Made by a program: the position numbers and the translations under genes. Of a DNA stretch of 64,000 nucleotides, positions 23,827-32,657 are shown piece by piece. Origin of the DNA: Bacillota bacterium (GTDB lineage: Bacteria > Bacillota > Clostridia > Christensenellales > CAG-138); NCBI GenBank assembly GCA_023459335.1, contig JAEWUO010000013.1, forward strand, positions 1 through 64,000. Reading direction: 5' to 3'. Positions within the stretch are counted from its first letter, which is position 1. Each line of letters begins with the position of its first letter. The notes under the pieces are model-generated. The model ran no database searches. It was not told where the DNA came from and worked only from the letters and a program-made list of their open reading frames with translations.

Positions 23827-24864
23827 ATGAATAATAATATTATCGAAGAAAAAAAGAATAAAGTTAGTCTGCGGCTGAATCCGCTGAGCATGCATGTCAA
23901 TCCGGATCTGTTTGTGCCGGCTTCGGCGGAAGAAAAGCAGGAGCTGGTCGTGATCCGTCAGGGGACCTCCCTTTGGAAGGACGCCATGCGCCGCTTCCGC
24001 AAGAACACATTTGCGATGATCGCATTGGTTTTGATCATCATGCTGTTCCTGTTTGCGTTTGTCGGCCCGCTGATCTCTCCATATAGCTACGATCAATTTA
24101 ATCAGGGCGAAGAGGACCAGAGCCCGAATTCGGTGCATCCGTTCGGGACAGACCGGTTCGGCCGGGACTTGCTGGTGCGAAATATGTACGGCGCGCGAAT
24201 ATCGCTCTCTATCGGCGTTGTCGCGGCGGTGCTTACGTTTGTCATCGGATCGCTCTACGGATCGATCAGCGGATTTATCGGCGGCAGAACGGACAACATC
24301 ATGATGCGCGTCATCGACGTCATCTACTCTCTGCCCGACCTGCTGGTGGTGATTCTGCTCTCGGCGACGCTGAAGGATCCATTGGAGAAGATGCTGGAAA
24401 ACAGCGCGATCTTCTCCGGCATCAGCGAGCTGGGACCGGCTTTCTTCTCGATGCTGATCGTGTTCGCGCTCATGTACTGGGGCACGATGGCGCGTATTGT
24501 ACGCGGCGAAGTGCTGCGCATCAAGGAACAGGAATATGTACTGGCCGCGCGTGCGATGGGCGCAAACAGCGGCCGCATCATTCGCCGCCATGTGCTGCCG
24601 AACTGCATCGGTCCGATCATCGTGACGACCACGCTGCAGATTCCGGCCGCGATCTTTACAGAATCATTCTTAAGCTTCATCGGCCTTGGCATATCGGCGC
24701 CGCTTGCGTCGCTGGGCTCGATGGTGACGGACGCGCTGCAGGGCGTATACTCCTTCCCGACGCGCGTGGTATTTCCGTCCGTCATCATCGCCCTGATCAT
24801 CCTTGCGTTCAACACGGTTGGCGACGCGCTGCGGGATGTGCTGGATCCCAGAATGAAGAAGTAG
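23827..24864 (+). CDS. oppC: Oligopeptide ABC transporter permease OppC
   Basis: 345-residue inner-membrane subunit. A cytoplasmic N-terminal tail of about 55 residues precedes the first membrane segment (FAMIALVLIIMLFLFAFVGPLI), followed by the OppC marker HPFGTDRFGRDLLVRNMYGAR and the EAA loop EQEYVLAARAMGANSGRIIRRHVLPN (in pieces). Forms the channel with OppB. SD AAGCGAGGCG before ATG 23827; 10 nt to oppD. Confidence 0.93.
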   Translation: MNNNIIEEKKNKVSLRLNPLSMHVNPDLFVPASAEEKQELVVIRQGTSLWKDAMRRFRKNTFAMIALVLIIMLFLFAFVGPLISPYSYDQFNQGEEDQSPNSVHPFGTDRFGRDLLVRNMYGARISLSIGVVAAVLTFVIGSLYGSISGFIGGRTDNIMMRVIDVIYSLPDLLVVILLSATLKDPLEKMLENSAIFSGISELGPAFFSMLIVFALMYWGTMARIVRGEVLRIKEQEYVLAARAMGANSGRIIRRHVLPNCIGPIIVTTTLQIPAAIFTESFLSFIGLGISAPLASLGSMVTDALQGVYSFPTRVVFPSVIIALIILAFNTVGDALRDVLDPRMKK

Positions 24865-24874
24865 AGGTGCGACT

Positions 24875-25861
24875 TTGGAAAACAAGCATTTGATCGATAT
24901 TGAGGATTTGAGGGTATCGTTCTTCACGCCGGGCGGAGAAGTGCAGGCTGTTCGCGGCGTGTCGTGGTTTTTGAATGAAGGGGAAGCGCTCGGCATTGTC
25001 GGCGAATCCGGCAGCGGCAAATCCGTTTCCGCTTATGCCATCATGCGGCTCCTGCAAAACCCCGGCAAGGTCGTTGGCGGCTCCGTCAAGTTTAACGGCA
25101 TAGATGTCTTGAGCCTGACAGAACGGGAGATGCGCAATATCCGCGGCAACGATATCGCAATGATATTCCAGGATCCCATGACGTCGCTCAATCCGGTATA
25201 TACGGTGGGCAACCAGATCTGCGAACCGCTGAAGCTGCACCTGCATATGAAAAACGAAGAGGCGCTTGCGCGGGCAGAGGAACTGCTGGGCCAGGTTGGA
25301 ATCCCGAACCCGAAGCGCAGAATCAAACAGTATCCTTTTGAATTTTCCGGCGGCATGCGCCAGCGCGCGATGATTTCGATGGCGCTTGCCTGCGAGCCGA
25401 AACTGTTAATCGCGGACGAGCCGACGACGGCGCTCGACGTGACGATCCAGGCGCAGATCCTTGAAATCATGAAGGAACTGAAGAAGAGCCACAACATGAG
25501 CGTCGTGCTTATTACGCACGATCTTGGAATCGTTTCGGATATCTGCGACAAGATCATCATCATGTACGGCGGCGAGATCATGGAATATGGACCGATCGAG
25601 AGCTTGTTTACGAATCCGAGCCATCCCTACACCCTCGGACTGATCCATTCGCTCCCGAAGATCGATCAGAAGGACGGAGAGCCGCTGACACCGATCGAAG
25701 GCTCCCCGGTGGACTTGATGCACCCGCCCGCCGCCTGCCCGTTTGCGCCGCGCTGTGATCAGTGCATGAAGGTGTGCCTGACGGAGAAACCGCCGTATTT
25801 CGAAATGGGGCAGGATCATTTTTCGGCATGCTGGCTCCATTACGACCGGAAGGATAGCTGA
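24875..25861 (+). CDS. oppD: Oligopeptide ABC transporter ATPase OppD
   Basis: 328-residue cytoplasmic ATPase. Walker A GESGSGKS, Q-loop IFQDPMTSLNPVYT, signature FSGGMRQR, Walker B LLIADEPTTALD, switch His ITHDLG, and the C-terminal oligopeptide-type cysteine region (CPFAPRCDQCMKVC), which in this family can carry an iron-sulfur cluster. Starts with TTG at 24875 after GAGGTG. Energises OppBC with OppF. Confidence 0.93.
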   Translation: MENKHLIDIEDLRVSFFTPGGEVQAVRGVSWFLNEGEALGIVGESGSGKSVSAYAIMRLLQNPGKVVGGSVKFNGIDVLSLTEREMRNIRGNDIAMIFQDPMTSLNPVYTVGNQICEPLKLHLHMKNEEALARAEELLGQVGIPNPKRRIKQYPFEFSGGMRQRAMISMALACEPKLLIADEPTTALDVTIQAQILEIMKELKKSHNMSVVLITHDLGIVSDICDKIIIMYGGEIMEYGPIESLFTNPSHPYTLGLIHSLPKIDQKDGEPLTPIEGSPVDLMHPPAACPFAPRCDQCMKVCLTEKPPYFEMGQDHFSACWLHYDRKDS

Positions 25862-25864
25862 AGA

Positions 25865-26830
25865 ATGGATAAACTGCTGGAAATCAAAGATTTAAAGAAA
25901 TACTTCCTCATCAAGGGCGAAAAGACGGGCAATAATAAACTGCGCGCCGTGGACGGTGTTTCTTTCGATATCTTTAAAGGAGAAACGCTGGGACTCGTAG
26001 GCGAGTCCGGCAGCGGAAAGACCACCACCGGCCGCACGCTGTTACGGCTCTATGAACCGACAGGCGGCAGTATTTTTTATGACGGCAAGGATATCACGCA
26101 TGTTCCAATGCAGCCGTACCGCCGTAAAATGCAGTATATTTTTCAGGACCCGTATGCCTCGCTCAATCCGCGCATGACGGTTGGCGACATCGTTGGCGAG
26201 CCGATCGATATCCATCATCTGGCGGCCAACAAAAGCGACCGCAAGGAGCGAATCGCCCGCTTGCTGGACCAGGTTGGGCTCAACAGCGAACAGGCGACGC
26301 GCTATCCGCACGAGTTTTCCGGCGGACAGCGGCAGCGCATCGGCATTGCGCGCGCGCTCGCTGTGGAGCCGGAGTTCATCGTATGCGACGAACCGGTTTC
26401 CGCGCTCGACGTTTCGATTCAGGCGCAGATCATCAATATGCTGGAAAAACTCCAGCACGAAATGGGTCTGACTTACTTGTTCATCGCGCACGATCTCGCG
26501 GTGGTAAAACATATTTCACAGCGGATCGGCGTCATGTACCTTGGCAAGATCGTCGAATTAACCGATACGAAAGAATTGCACGCAAATCCGGTACATCCCT
26601 ATACACGGGCGCTGCTGTCCGCCATTCCGGCGTTCGATCCGAAGATTAATCGCGCGCGGAAGCGCATTATTCTGGAAGGCGAGATCCCAAATCCGCTGAC
26701 GCCCCCGAAAGGCTGCGTCTTCTCCACGCGCTGCATGTACACAAAGGACATCTGCCGCGAAGAGTGCCCCATGCTGAGCGAACTGCATCCCGGGCACCAG
26801 GTCGCCTGCCATTTCGCGGGCAAAATCTGA
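25865..26830 (+). CDS. oppF: Oligopeptide ABC transporter ATPase OppF
   Basis: 321-residue partner ATPase of OppD. Walker A GESGSGKTT, Q-loop IFQDPYASLNPRMTV, signature FSGGQRQR, Walker B FIVCDEPVSALD, switch His IAHDLA, and a C-terminal CVFSTRCMYTKDICREECP cysteine cluster. Starts 3 nt after the oppD stop. OppA follows after a 48-nt gap containing a strong SD. Confidence 0.93.
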   Translation: MDKLLEIKDLKKYFLIKGEKTGNNKLRAVDGVSFDIFKGETLGLVGESGSGKTTTGRTLLRLYEPTGGSIFYDGKDITHVPMQPYRRKMQYIFQDPYASLNPRMTVGDIVGEPIDIHHLAANKSDRKERIARLLDQVGLNSEQATRYPHEFSGGQRQRIGIARALAVEPEFIVCDEPVSALDVSIQAQIINMLEKLQHEMGLTYLFIAHDLAVVKHISQRIGVMYLGKIVELTDTKELHANPVHPYTRALLSAIPAFDPKINRARKRIILEGEIPNPLTPPKGCVFSTRCMYTKDICREECPMLSELHPGHQVACHFAGKI

Positions 26831-26878
26831 TTGGTCCCCAACAGGCGCGGGCCTGTAATAAATAAGGAGGAATATGGA

Positions 26879-28597
26879 ATGAAAAAGACACTCACTCTTG
26901 TACTCACTCTGGTCATGATCGTTTCCTTAGCTTTCAGCTTGATCGCGTGCAAAGCTGCGGATACCACTACGCCGGCAGTCACTGCCGCAGAAGCCACGGA
27001 AGCGCCTGCCGCAACGGCAACGCCGATTACCGTCCCCGATACCAGCGCGACCGTTTGCGTCGGACCGGAACCGGGCACGCTCGACCCGAACATGAACGAA
27101 ACGGTCGACGGCATGATCTATGTTGTCCACTTGTATGAGGGACTCTATCGCCCGAATACCGACGGTACGTTCTCGCTCGGCCAGGCTAAAGACGTCACGA
27201 TTACGGACAACCCGGACGGCACCGCACATGTGGTTGCCACGCTCCGCGACGATATCTTCTGGAGCGACGGCGTCGCCGTAACCGCCAAGGATTTCGTGTA
27301 TTCCTGGCAGCGTCTGTGCGATCCGGCCACCGGTTCGTCCTACGGTTACATCGGCCAGGACTTCTTCGCGAACGGACATGAAGTTGCCGATGGCACCATT
27401 ACCCCGGATCAGCTCAGCGTGACCGCGGTAGACGACAAGACCTTGGAATTCGACATCACCGCGAACGTTCCGTACACGGTGGACCTGCTCGCGTTCCCGA
27501 GCCTGATGCCGCTGCGTCAGGACATCGTGGAAGCGAATCCCGAAGGCTGGTCCGTCGAAGCCGCCACACAGGTTTCCAACGGCCGTTATGTGCTCTCCGA
27601 TTTTGCGCATGAGAGCCAGATCGTACTCACGATGAGCACCACGTATTGGGATGCGGCGTCCACCAAACTGGGCACGCTGAACTGCATGCTCTCCGACGAT
27701 GACAACGCCATTTTGGCCGCGTTCAAAGCCGGCGACCTGGATCTGGCCGACTCCTTCCCGACCGACGAACTTGCCGCTCTGCGCCAAACGCCGGAATACA
27801 CCCAGTATGGTCAGATCGGTTTGTATTATGTCATGCTGCAGCAGATGGACGGCGGACCTGAGGTGCTCAAGGACGTGAACGTCCGCAAAGCGCTCTCCCT
27901 CGCGGTCGACCGTGAATACATCAACCAGACCGTGTTTGCGGATTCCCGCATCCCGGCATATGCGCTTGTTCCGTTTGGCATTCCGGATGCGACGGCCGGT
28001 TCCGACTTCCGCGAGACCGCCGGCGAAGTGGTTGGCGGCGATATAACGACCGACTATGCCACGAACGTAGCCAAGGCGAAGGAATTGCTTGCCGCCGCCG
28101 GTTATCCGGATGGCGTGGGCTTCCCGAAGCTGGAGTACTCGATCAATGAGAACACAGGCCATCAGGCGGTTGCCGAAGCGCTCAAACAATCCTGGAAAGA
28201 GAACCTCGGCATCGACATGGAGATCGTCGTTATGGATTGGGCGTCGTTTGTGGAATACCGCAAGACCTCTGATTGCCAGATTACACGTCAGGGCTGGATC
28301 GGCGACTATACGGATCCGGCAACATTCTTTGACCTTCTGACGTCTTCGGCGGGTACCAACGATGGCCACTACAGCAATGCCAAATATGACGAACTGGTCG
28401 TCGGCGCAAGGACCGAGAAGGATCCTGTGCAGCGTATGGCAATGTACCACGAAGCAGAGTCGATTCTGATGGACGAGATGGGCATTATCCCGATCGTATT
28501 CTACGCGGACGACGTGCTTTCACAGACCTACTTCACCGGCTTCGGCGTGACCGGTACCGGCCTCAAGATGTTCTGGGATGCGCAGGTTACGAAATAA
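26879..28597 (+). CDS. oppA: Oligopeptide-binding lipoprotein OppA
   Basis: 572-residue extracytoplasmic binding lipoprotein. Signal peptide with lipobox LIAC (Cys about 21), a short Ala/Thr/Pro-rich linker (to about residue 50), then the SBP family 5 fold: GTLDPNMNETVDGMIYVVHLYEGLYR (in pieces), DIFWSDGVAVTAKDFVYSWQRL, and SLAVDREYINQTVF. ATG 26879 follows GGAGGAATATGGA; a frame extending upstream has no SD. The gene lies last in the operon, before a strong terminator. Binds peptides or related ligands for OppBCDF. Confidence 0.92.
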   Translation: MKKTLTLVLTLVMIVSLAFSLIACKAADTTTPAVTAAEATEAPAATATPITVPDTSATVCVGPEPGTLDPNMNETVDGMIYVVHLYEGLYRPNTDGTFSLGQAKDVTITDNPDGTAHVVATLRDDIFWSDGVAVTAKDFVYSWQRLCDPATGSSYGYIGQDFFANGHEVADGTITPDQLSVTAVDDKTLEFDITANVPYTVDLLAFPSLMPLRQDIVEANPEGWSVEAATQVSNGRYVLSDFAHESQIVLTMSTTYWDAASTKLGTLNCMLSDDDNAILAAFKAGDLDLADSFPTDELAALRQTPEYTQYGQIGLYYVMLQQMDGGPEVLKDVNVRKALSLAVDREYINQTVFADSRIPAYALVPFGIPDATAGSDFRETAGEVVGGDITTDYATNVAKAKELLAAAGYPDGVGFPKLEYSINENTGHQAVAEALKQSWKENLGIDMEIVVMDWASFVEYRKTSDCQITRQGWIGDYTDPATFFDLLTSSAGTNDGHYSNAKYDELVVGARTEKDPVQRMAMYHEAESILMDEMGIIPIVFYADDVLSQTYFTGFGVTGTGLKMFWDAQVTK

Positions 28598-28629
28598 GCA
28601 ATCTGCTTATCAGGCCCTATGACAACGAG

Positions 28630-28665
28630 ACAGTCCCGCAGATTTTTCTGCGGGACTGTTCTTTT
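28630..28665 (+). terminator. Intrinsic terminator of the opp operon
   Basis: ACAGTCCCGCAG (28630-28641) pairs with CTGCGGGACTGT (28648-28659), a 12-bp perfect stem, followed by TCTTTTG. Confidence 0.88.
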
Positions 28666-28744
28666 GTCTGCCGAATCAACTGGAACCGGAAATGGCAATA
28701 TGATAGAATGAATGATCTTTGATGCATGAGAGGACAGGAAAAAG

Positions 28745-29215
28745 ATGAAGTATGCGGGGACGCTGATCGCGGTGCGCGATATGCGGCGCACTAGAACGCT
28801 GTATGAAGGCTTGCTGGGATGCGAGGTCGCGATGGATCTGGGCGTATACGTTGCTTACAAAAACGGCATTGCGCTGCAGGAGGAAGGCACCTGGCTTTCG
28901 TTTATCGAAAAACTGCCGCATGATATCCGTTATGGCGCGAACGATACGGAGCTTTTTTTTGAGGAACACGAGATCGAATCGTTTTTCGTGCGGTTAAATG
29001 TGTTCGATGTGGAATTGGTTCACGACCCGAAAGAGCACGGCTGGGGTCAGCGCGTCGTTCGTTTTTATGATTACGACCGGCATATCATAGAAGTGGGGGA
29101 ACACATGGGGGACGTTGCGCGCCGTTTTCTCGCCGCCGGGCTGACGCGGGAAGAAACGGCGAAACGGATGGACGTACCGCCGGAGATGCTGACGGAATTT
29201 TTGAAAGACGGTTAA
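28745..29215 (+). CDS. VOC (glyoxalase-fold) family protein
   Basis: 156 residues. The first 120 match the vicinal-oxygen-chelate fold (GTLIAVRDMRRTRTLYEGLLG at the start, RVVRFYDYDRHIIEVGEHM at the end of the second half). Residues 125-155 form an added helical tail (FLAAGLTREETAKRMDVPPEMLTEFL) that resembles a helix-turn-helix. Reaction unknown; members include lyases, dioxygenases and resistance proteins. SD AGGACAGGAAAAAG before ATG 28745. Single-gene unit. Confidence 0.8.
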   Translation: MKYAGTLIAVRDMRRTRTLYEGLLGCEVAMDLGVYVAYKNGIALQEEGTWLSFIEKLPHDIRYGANDTELFFEEHEIESFFVRLNVFDVELVHDPKEHGWGQRVVRFYDYDRHIIEVGEHMGDVARRFLAAGLTREETAKRMDVPPEMLTEFLKDG

Positions 29216-29239
29216 GGAAAAACGAATCGAGTAAAACAA

Positions 29240-29263
29240 AAAGGGCGCCTTCCGGCGCCCTTT
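29240..29263 (-). terminator. Terminator of the peptidoglycan-binding gene (may serve both strands)
   Basis: AAAGGGCGCC (29240-29249), TTCC loop, GGCGCCCTTT (29254-29263). The T-run is better on the minus strand. Confidence 0.8.
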
Positions 29264-29275
29264 GCGGTCGTATGC

Positions 29276-30877
29276 TTACGGAGCCGGCGTGGTTGCCGTC
29301 GCCGGCGACACGCTCGGACTGGTCGTCGTCGCACCCGGCGAACCGCTTGGCGTGGGTGACAGTTTTGATTTGTTGTTTGCCTTGCCTGTTGTGGCGTCCA
29401 TCGCATCCGTGCTGTAGAGCAGTTTCAGCGTTTCCTGCCCGGCTTTGCCGTCAATCGGCGTCAGGCCGTGATACTCCTGAAACGTCATTACCGCCTGCAC
29501 GGTCGTATTGCCATACAGACCCGTCGCGCTGCCGGGCGTGAGATAGCCGAGCGTGATGAGCCGGTTTTGCAGGTCGGTAACGTCTTGTACAAGCTTCGTG
29601 ATGACCTTGGTGCGGTCGTCTCCGTCTCCGCGCGCAAGATAATACGCTTTTGCCTGATCGCTCATGAGCAGGGAATAAGTGCCGTTCCCGATGATGCCAT
29701 CCCAGTCTTTCGAATCGCTATAGTTCTTCACCTGGAAGAGACGGATGGCCGTCTTCGTGGTAGGCCCGTATTTATTCGTGTAGCCGCCCTCCGGCTCATC
29801 CATGTATCCCAGTTCGACGAGCCGTTTTTGAATATCCGGGATCAGATCGCTGGTCGTGCCCGCATTTACGATATTCTCCGTCAGTACGGGGAGCGAAGGC
29901 GTCGGCGTAACAGCCTCCGTCGGGGCCGGCGTATTCGTCGGCGCGATGGAAGGCGTCGGTGTGATATCCGCGATGGCGAGCTGCCCGTCGTCCGGCCGTT
30001 CGGTGCGCTGGCTGTTGGGCAGAAGCACGGCGAGAAGGATGACCGCAACGAGCACCATGGCGAAAACTCCGCCGATGATGACAAGCGACTTTGCGGGAAG
30101 CTGCGCGAGGTAGAGCCCGAGCGCGTGCATGAACTTGCCGAATTTTGAACGTTTCTTTTTGCCGCCGGAGCGCGGGCGTTCATACGGATCCATTTCATCG
30201 CCGGAGTCGCGCAGATAACGATCTTCCGACTGCGGATAGCGCGTACGTGTCGTGCTGCCGCGGGGAGTATACTCCTCGGCACCGTCCGGCATACGGGTGC
30301 GCGAAGTGCTGCCGCGGGAAGAATATCCGTAACCGTCGTCCTGCGGCATGGCAGTGCGCCCCGTGCTGGAGCGGGAAGAATAGGAGCCGTATCCGGTCTC
30401 GTCCGCCGGCATCGTGACCCGTCCGGTCGAACTGCGCTGCGAATAATCGGAATCCTGACGCGCGGAGTAAGCATGATCGGGGTCGTCGTAATAGCGTCCC
30501 GTACTGCGCGGTTGTGAATAACCCTCGCCGCCCGGCTGCTGCGTATAATAATTCTGCGAATCAAACCTGCCGCCCGTCTGCGATGAATCGTCGTACCCGT
30601 AATTCTGATCGATCGGGTGCGGGGCATACGGATTATCCGAATCCGCATATCCGGATTGCGGAGGATTTGCGGGATATCCGCGCTCGTCGTATCCGGACGT
30701 GTTGGAAGCATAACCCTGATCGTATGCGCCTGGATTGGGATCGTACTGCTGAGACGGATTGGATCCGTATGCGGCGGGATCATCGCGATAAGCGCGCGGC
30801 GCATCCTGATTTTGTCCGTTGGCGCGCGGGTCCTCGTCGTATGGCGGATATCCGTAACCGCCGTCGTGGTGATCCAT
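29276..30877 (-). CDS. Membrane-anchored peptidoglycan-binding protein with disordered cytoplasmic tail
   Basis: 533 residues in four parts. (1) 1-135: low complexity, rich in Tyr, Gly, Asp, Gln, Asn and Pro. (2) 124-215: five Arg-Ser/Thr repeats (RSTGR; RSSTGRVTMP; RSSTGRTAMP; RGSTSRTRMP; RGSTTRTRYP), then a basic stretch GGKKKRSKFGKF. (3) One membrane segment at about 264-287. (4) Outside: a Pro/Thr linker, then two PG_binding_1-like domains (DIQKRLVELGYMDEPEGGYTNKYGPTTKTAIRLFQ and DLQNRLITLGYLTPGSATGLYGNTTVQAVMTFQ, in pieces) and a Ser/Thr/Pro tail. It probably links the cell wall to a cytoplasmic partner. SD GAGGAG before ATG 30877. Confidence 0.82.
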   Translation of the reverse strand: MDHHDGGYGYPPYDEDPRANGQNQDAPRAYRDDPAAYGSNPSQQYDPNPGAYDQGYASNTSGYDERGYPANPPQSGYADSDNPYAPHPIDQNYGYDDSSQTGGRFDSQNYYTQQPGGEGYSQPRSTGRYYDDPDHAYSARQDSDYSQRSSTGRVTMPADETGYGSYSSRSSTGRTAMPQDDGYGYSSRGSTSRTRMPDGAEEYTPRGSTTRTRYPQSEDRYLRDSGDEMDPYERPRSGGKKKRSKFGKFMHALGLYLAQLPAKSLVIIGGVFAMVLVAVILLAVLLPNSQRTERPDDGQLAIADITPTPSIAPTNTPAPTEAVTPTPSLPVLTENIVNAGTTSDLIPDIQKRLVELGYMDEPEGGYTNKYGPTTKTAIRLFQVKNYSDSKDWDGIIGNGTYSLLMSDQAKAYYLARGDGDDRTKVITKLVQDVTDLQNRLITLGYLTPGSATGLYGNTTVQAVMTFQEYHGLTPIDGKAGQETLKLLYSTDAMDATTGKANNKSKLSPTPSGSPGATTTSPSVSPATATTPAP

Positions 30878-31189
30878 TTGTTTTCACGCTCCTCGTTTTG
30901 AGAATCGGTTCCGTCCGGGAAGAAGCGCCGGACTGCTTTGCATGGCATGCGCCGCCGAACGGGGACGCATGATTCCTCCCGGCGCTGCGGGCAAACTGTG
31001 CAAAGAAAGGCGGCGGACGCCTGACCGGCCTGATGCCGGTGGCATGGACGCGCCTATAAAACCCCATTTCACTACGTATATAGTGTACCATACGAGACGG
31101 GGGGGAATGATCGTGGTTATTGTGAAGAATCTATGTATAAATTGTTAATCCTTTCACTGGTTAAACACGCAAAGTGGGGAAAAAACATC
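30878..31189. other. Intergenic stretch upstream of the peptidoglycan-binding gene
   Basis: No gene supported. It should hold the minus-strand promoter; TACACT/TATATA-like elements lie near 31074-31096 on the minus strand without a clear -35. A small perfect hairpin, ACCGGC-CTGAT-GCCGGT, lies near 31023-31040. Confidence 0.3.
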
Positions 31190-31232
31190 AAAAAAAGGGC
31201 GGAATCGCCTGTTTATAGCGGTTCGCGCCCTA
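31190..31232 (-). terminator. Terminator of the rubrerythrin-deoC operon
   Basis: Minus strand: GGGCGCGAACCGC pairs imperfectly with GCGATTCCGCCC around TATAAACAG, followed by eight T residues. Confidence 0.65.
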
Positions 31233-31277
31233 TATGAATACGCGTAATTGCTGTTAATTATGAACAAGGCATTTGAT

Positions 31278-31919
31278 TCATTCCATGATCTTTTTTGTCG
31301 AACTGCAGCCGATTCTGCTCGCGCCCGCTTCGATCATGGCGAGGGCCTGTTCTCGTGTGCGTACGCCGCCGCTGGCTTTCACGCCCATGTCTGGCCCGAC
31401 GGTTTTTCGCATGAGCGCGACATCTTCGGTCGTGGCGCCGCCGGTCGAAAATCCGGTGGAGGTTTTTACAAATGCCGCGCCTGCGGCTTTTGCGGCGAGG
31501 CAGGCTTTCACCTTCTCGTCGTCGGTCAGCAGGCAGGTTTCGAGGATGACCTTAACGATGGCGGGTTTTGCGGCGTTGACTACGGCGGAGATATCCGCCT
31601 GTACAGCGTCCCAGTCGCCAGCTTTCGCGGCGCCGATGTGCATCACCATGTCGACCTCATCCGCGCCGCTCCGAACGGCCAGAGCGGCTTCCACGGCTTT
31701 TGCGCCCGTGGACATTGCGCCGAGCGGAAAACCGACGACCACGCAGGTCTTTACGCCGCTGCCGGAAAGCTCGCGTGCGACAAGGGACGTATAACACGAA
31801 TTGACGCAGACGCTGGCGGTGCGGAACGCTTTTGCTTCTTCAGTGACGGCCAGAATGTCCGCGGGTGTGGCGTCCGCCTTGAGCAGCGTATGGTCGAGAT
31901 ACGTATTGAGCGGATTCAT
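31278..31919 (-). CDS. deoC: Deoxyribose-phosphate aldolase
   Basis: 213-residue cytoplasmic TIM-barrel class I aldolase that splits 2-deoxyribose 5-phosphate into acetaldehyde and glyceraldehyde 3-phosphate. Marks: YLDHTLLKADAT, VVGFPLGAMST, Asp90 (DEVDMVMHIG), Schiff-base Lys152 (FVKTSTGF) and Lys181 (GVKASGGVRT). Its start overlaps the rubrerythrin stop by 4 nt (ATGA), so translation is coupled. No other deo genes nearby, although pseudouridine catabolism genes lie 3 kb away. Confidence 0.93.
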   Translation of the reverse strand: MNPLNTYLDHTLLKADATPADILAVTEEAKAFRTASVCVNSCYTSLVARELSGSGVKTCVVVGFPLGAMSTGAKAVEAALAVRSGADEVDMVMHIGAAKAGDWDAVQADISAVVNAAKPAIVKVILETCLLTDDEKVKACLAAKAAGAAFVKTSTGFSTGGATTEDVALMRKTVGPDMGVKASGGVRTREQALAMIEAGASRIGCSSTKKIME

Positions 31920-32461
31920 GCGAAATACCTCCGAAGCAGTCCTTCAAACCCTTTTCCGTGCCGCGCTTCGTCGCGCGCCATCTCGTGTACCGTGTCATGG
32001 ATCGCGTCCAGATTCAGTTCCTTTGCGCGCCTGGCAAGCATCGTCTTGCCTTCGCAGGCGCCGAACTCGGCTGCTGCGCGCAGCTCGAGGTTTTTCCTCG
32101 TGGATGAGGTGATCACGTCGCCAAGCAGCTCCGCAAAGCGGGAGGCGTGATCCGCTTCCTCAAACGCATACCGTTTAAACGCTTCCGCGATCTCGGGATA
32201 CCCCTCTCGCTCGGCGACGCGCGCCATGGCAAGATACATGCCGACCTCCGTGCATTCGCCTGAAAAATTCATACGGAGCCCCTCGAGCACTTCCGGGTCA
32301 ACGCCGGCGGCGATGCCGACGACGTGTTCCGCGGCGTAGTGTTTATCCTCCTGCAAAATCTCGATAAATGTTTTGCCCGGCGAAGAGCAGACAGGGCAGA
32401 ACTCCGGCGCGGAATCCCCCGTGTGGACATATCCGCAGACGGGGCAGCGGAATTGTTTCAT
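31916..32461 (-). CDS. Rubrerythrin with N-terminal rubredoxin domain (reverse type)
   Basis: 181 residues. N-terminal rubredoxin-like iron site CPVCGYVHTG...CPVC (residues 6-25), then a ferritin-like diiron domain with ligand-type motifs ECTEVGMYLAMARVAE, FEEADHASRFAEL, EFGACEGKTML and MARDEARHGKGF. The rubredoxin-first order matches reverse rubrerythrin, an NADH-linked peroxidase/O2-stress protein in anaerobes. The SD is GAAAGGAGCG before ATG 32461. A good promoter lies upstream, and deoC follows with a 4-nt overlap. Confidence 0.9.
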   Translation of the reverse strand: MKQFRCPVCGYVHTGDSAPEFCPVCSSPGKTFIEILQEDKHYAAEHVVGIAAGVDPEVLEGLRMNFSGECTEVGMYLAMARVAEREGYPEIAEAFKRYAFEEADHASRFAELLGDVITSSTRKNLELRAAAEFGACEGKTMLARRAKELNLDAIHDTVHEMARDEARHGKGFEGLLRRYFA

Positions 32462-32546
32462 CGTTAATCGCTCCTTTCGAGTTGCGCAGATTTACTGATT
32501 GTTGCATGGCGGCAGGGACCTAACAGACGATGCCGGCCACCCTTTC

Positions 32547-32575
32547 AGTATATCCGCCGGAATGTTAACAATCAA
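32547..32575 (-). promoter_or_regulatory. Promoter of the rubrerythrin-deoC operon
   Basis: Minus strand: TTGATT (32575-32570), 17-bp spacer, TATACT (32552-32547). Confidence 0.7.
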
Positions 32576-32657
32576 TCACAAAAGCGAAAAACCCCTACCA
32601 AAGGAGGGCCTGTTTTGTTATACTGCAAAGCGATGAACGAATGACTGGGAGATTGGA

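Noticed and set aside
26927..28450. 507-codon minus-strand frame over oppA
   Set aside because: Antisense shadow, Arg/His-rich, no start signal.
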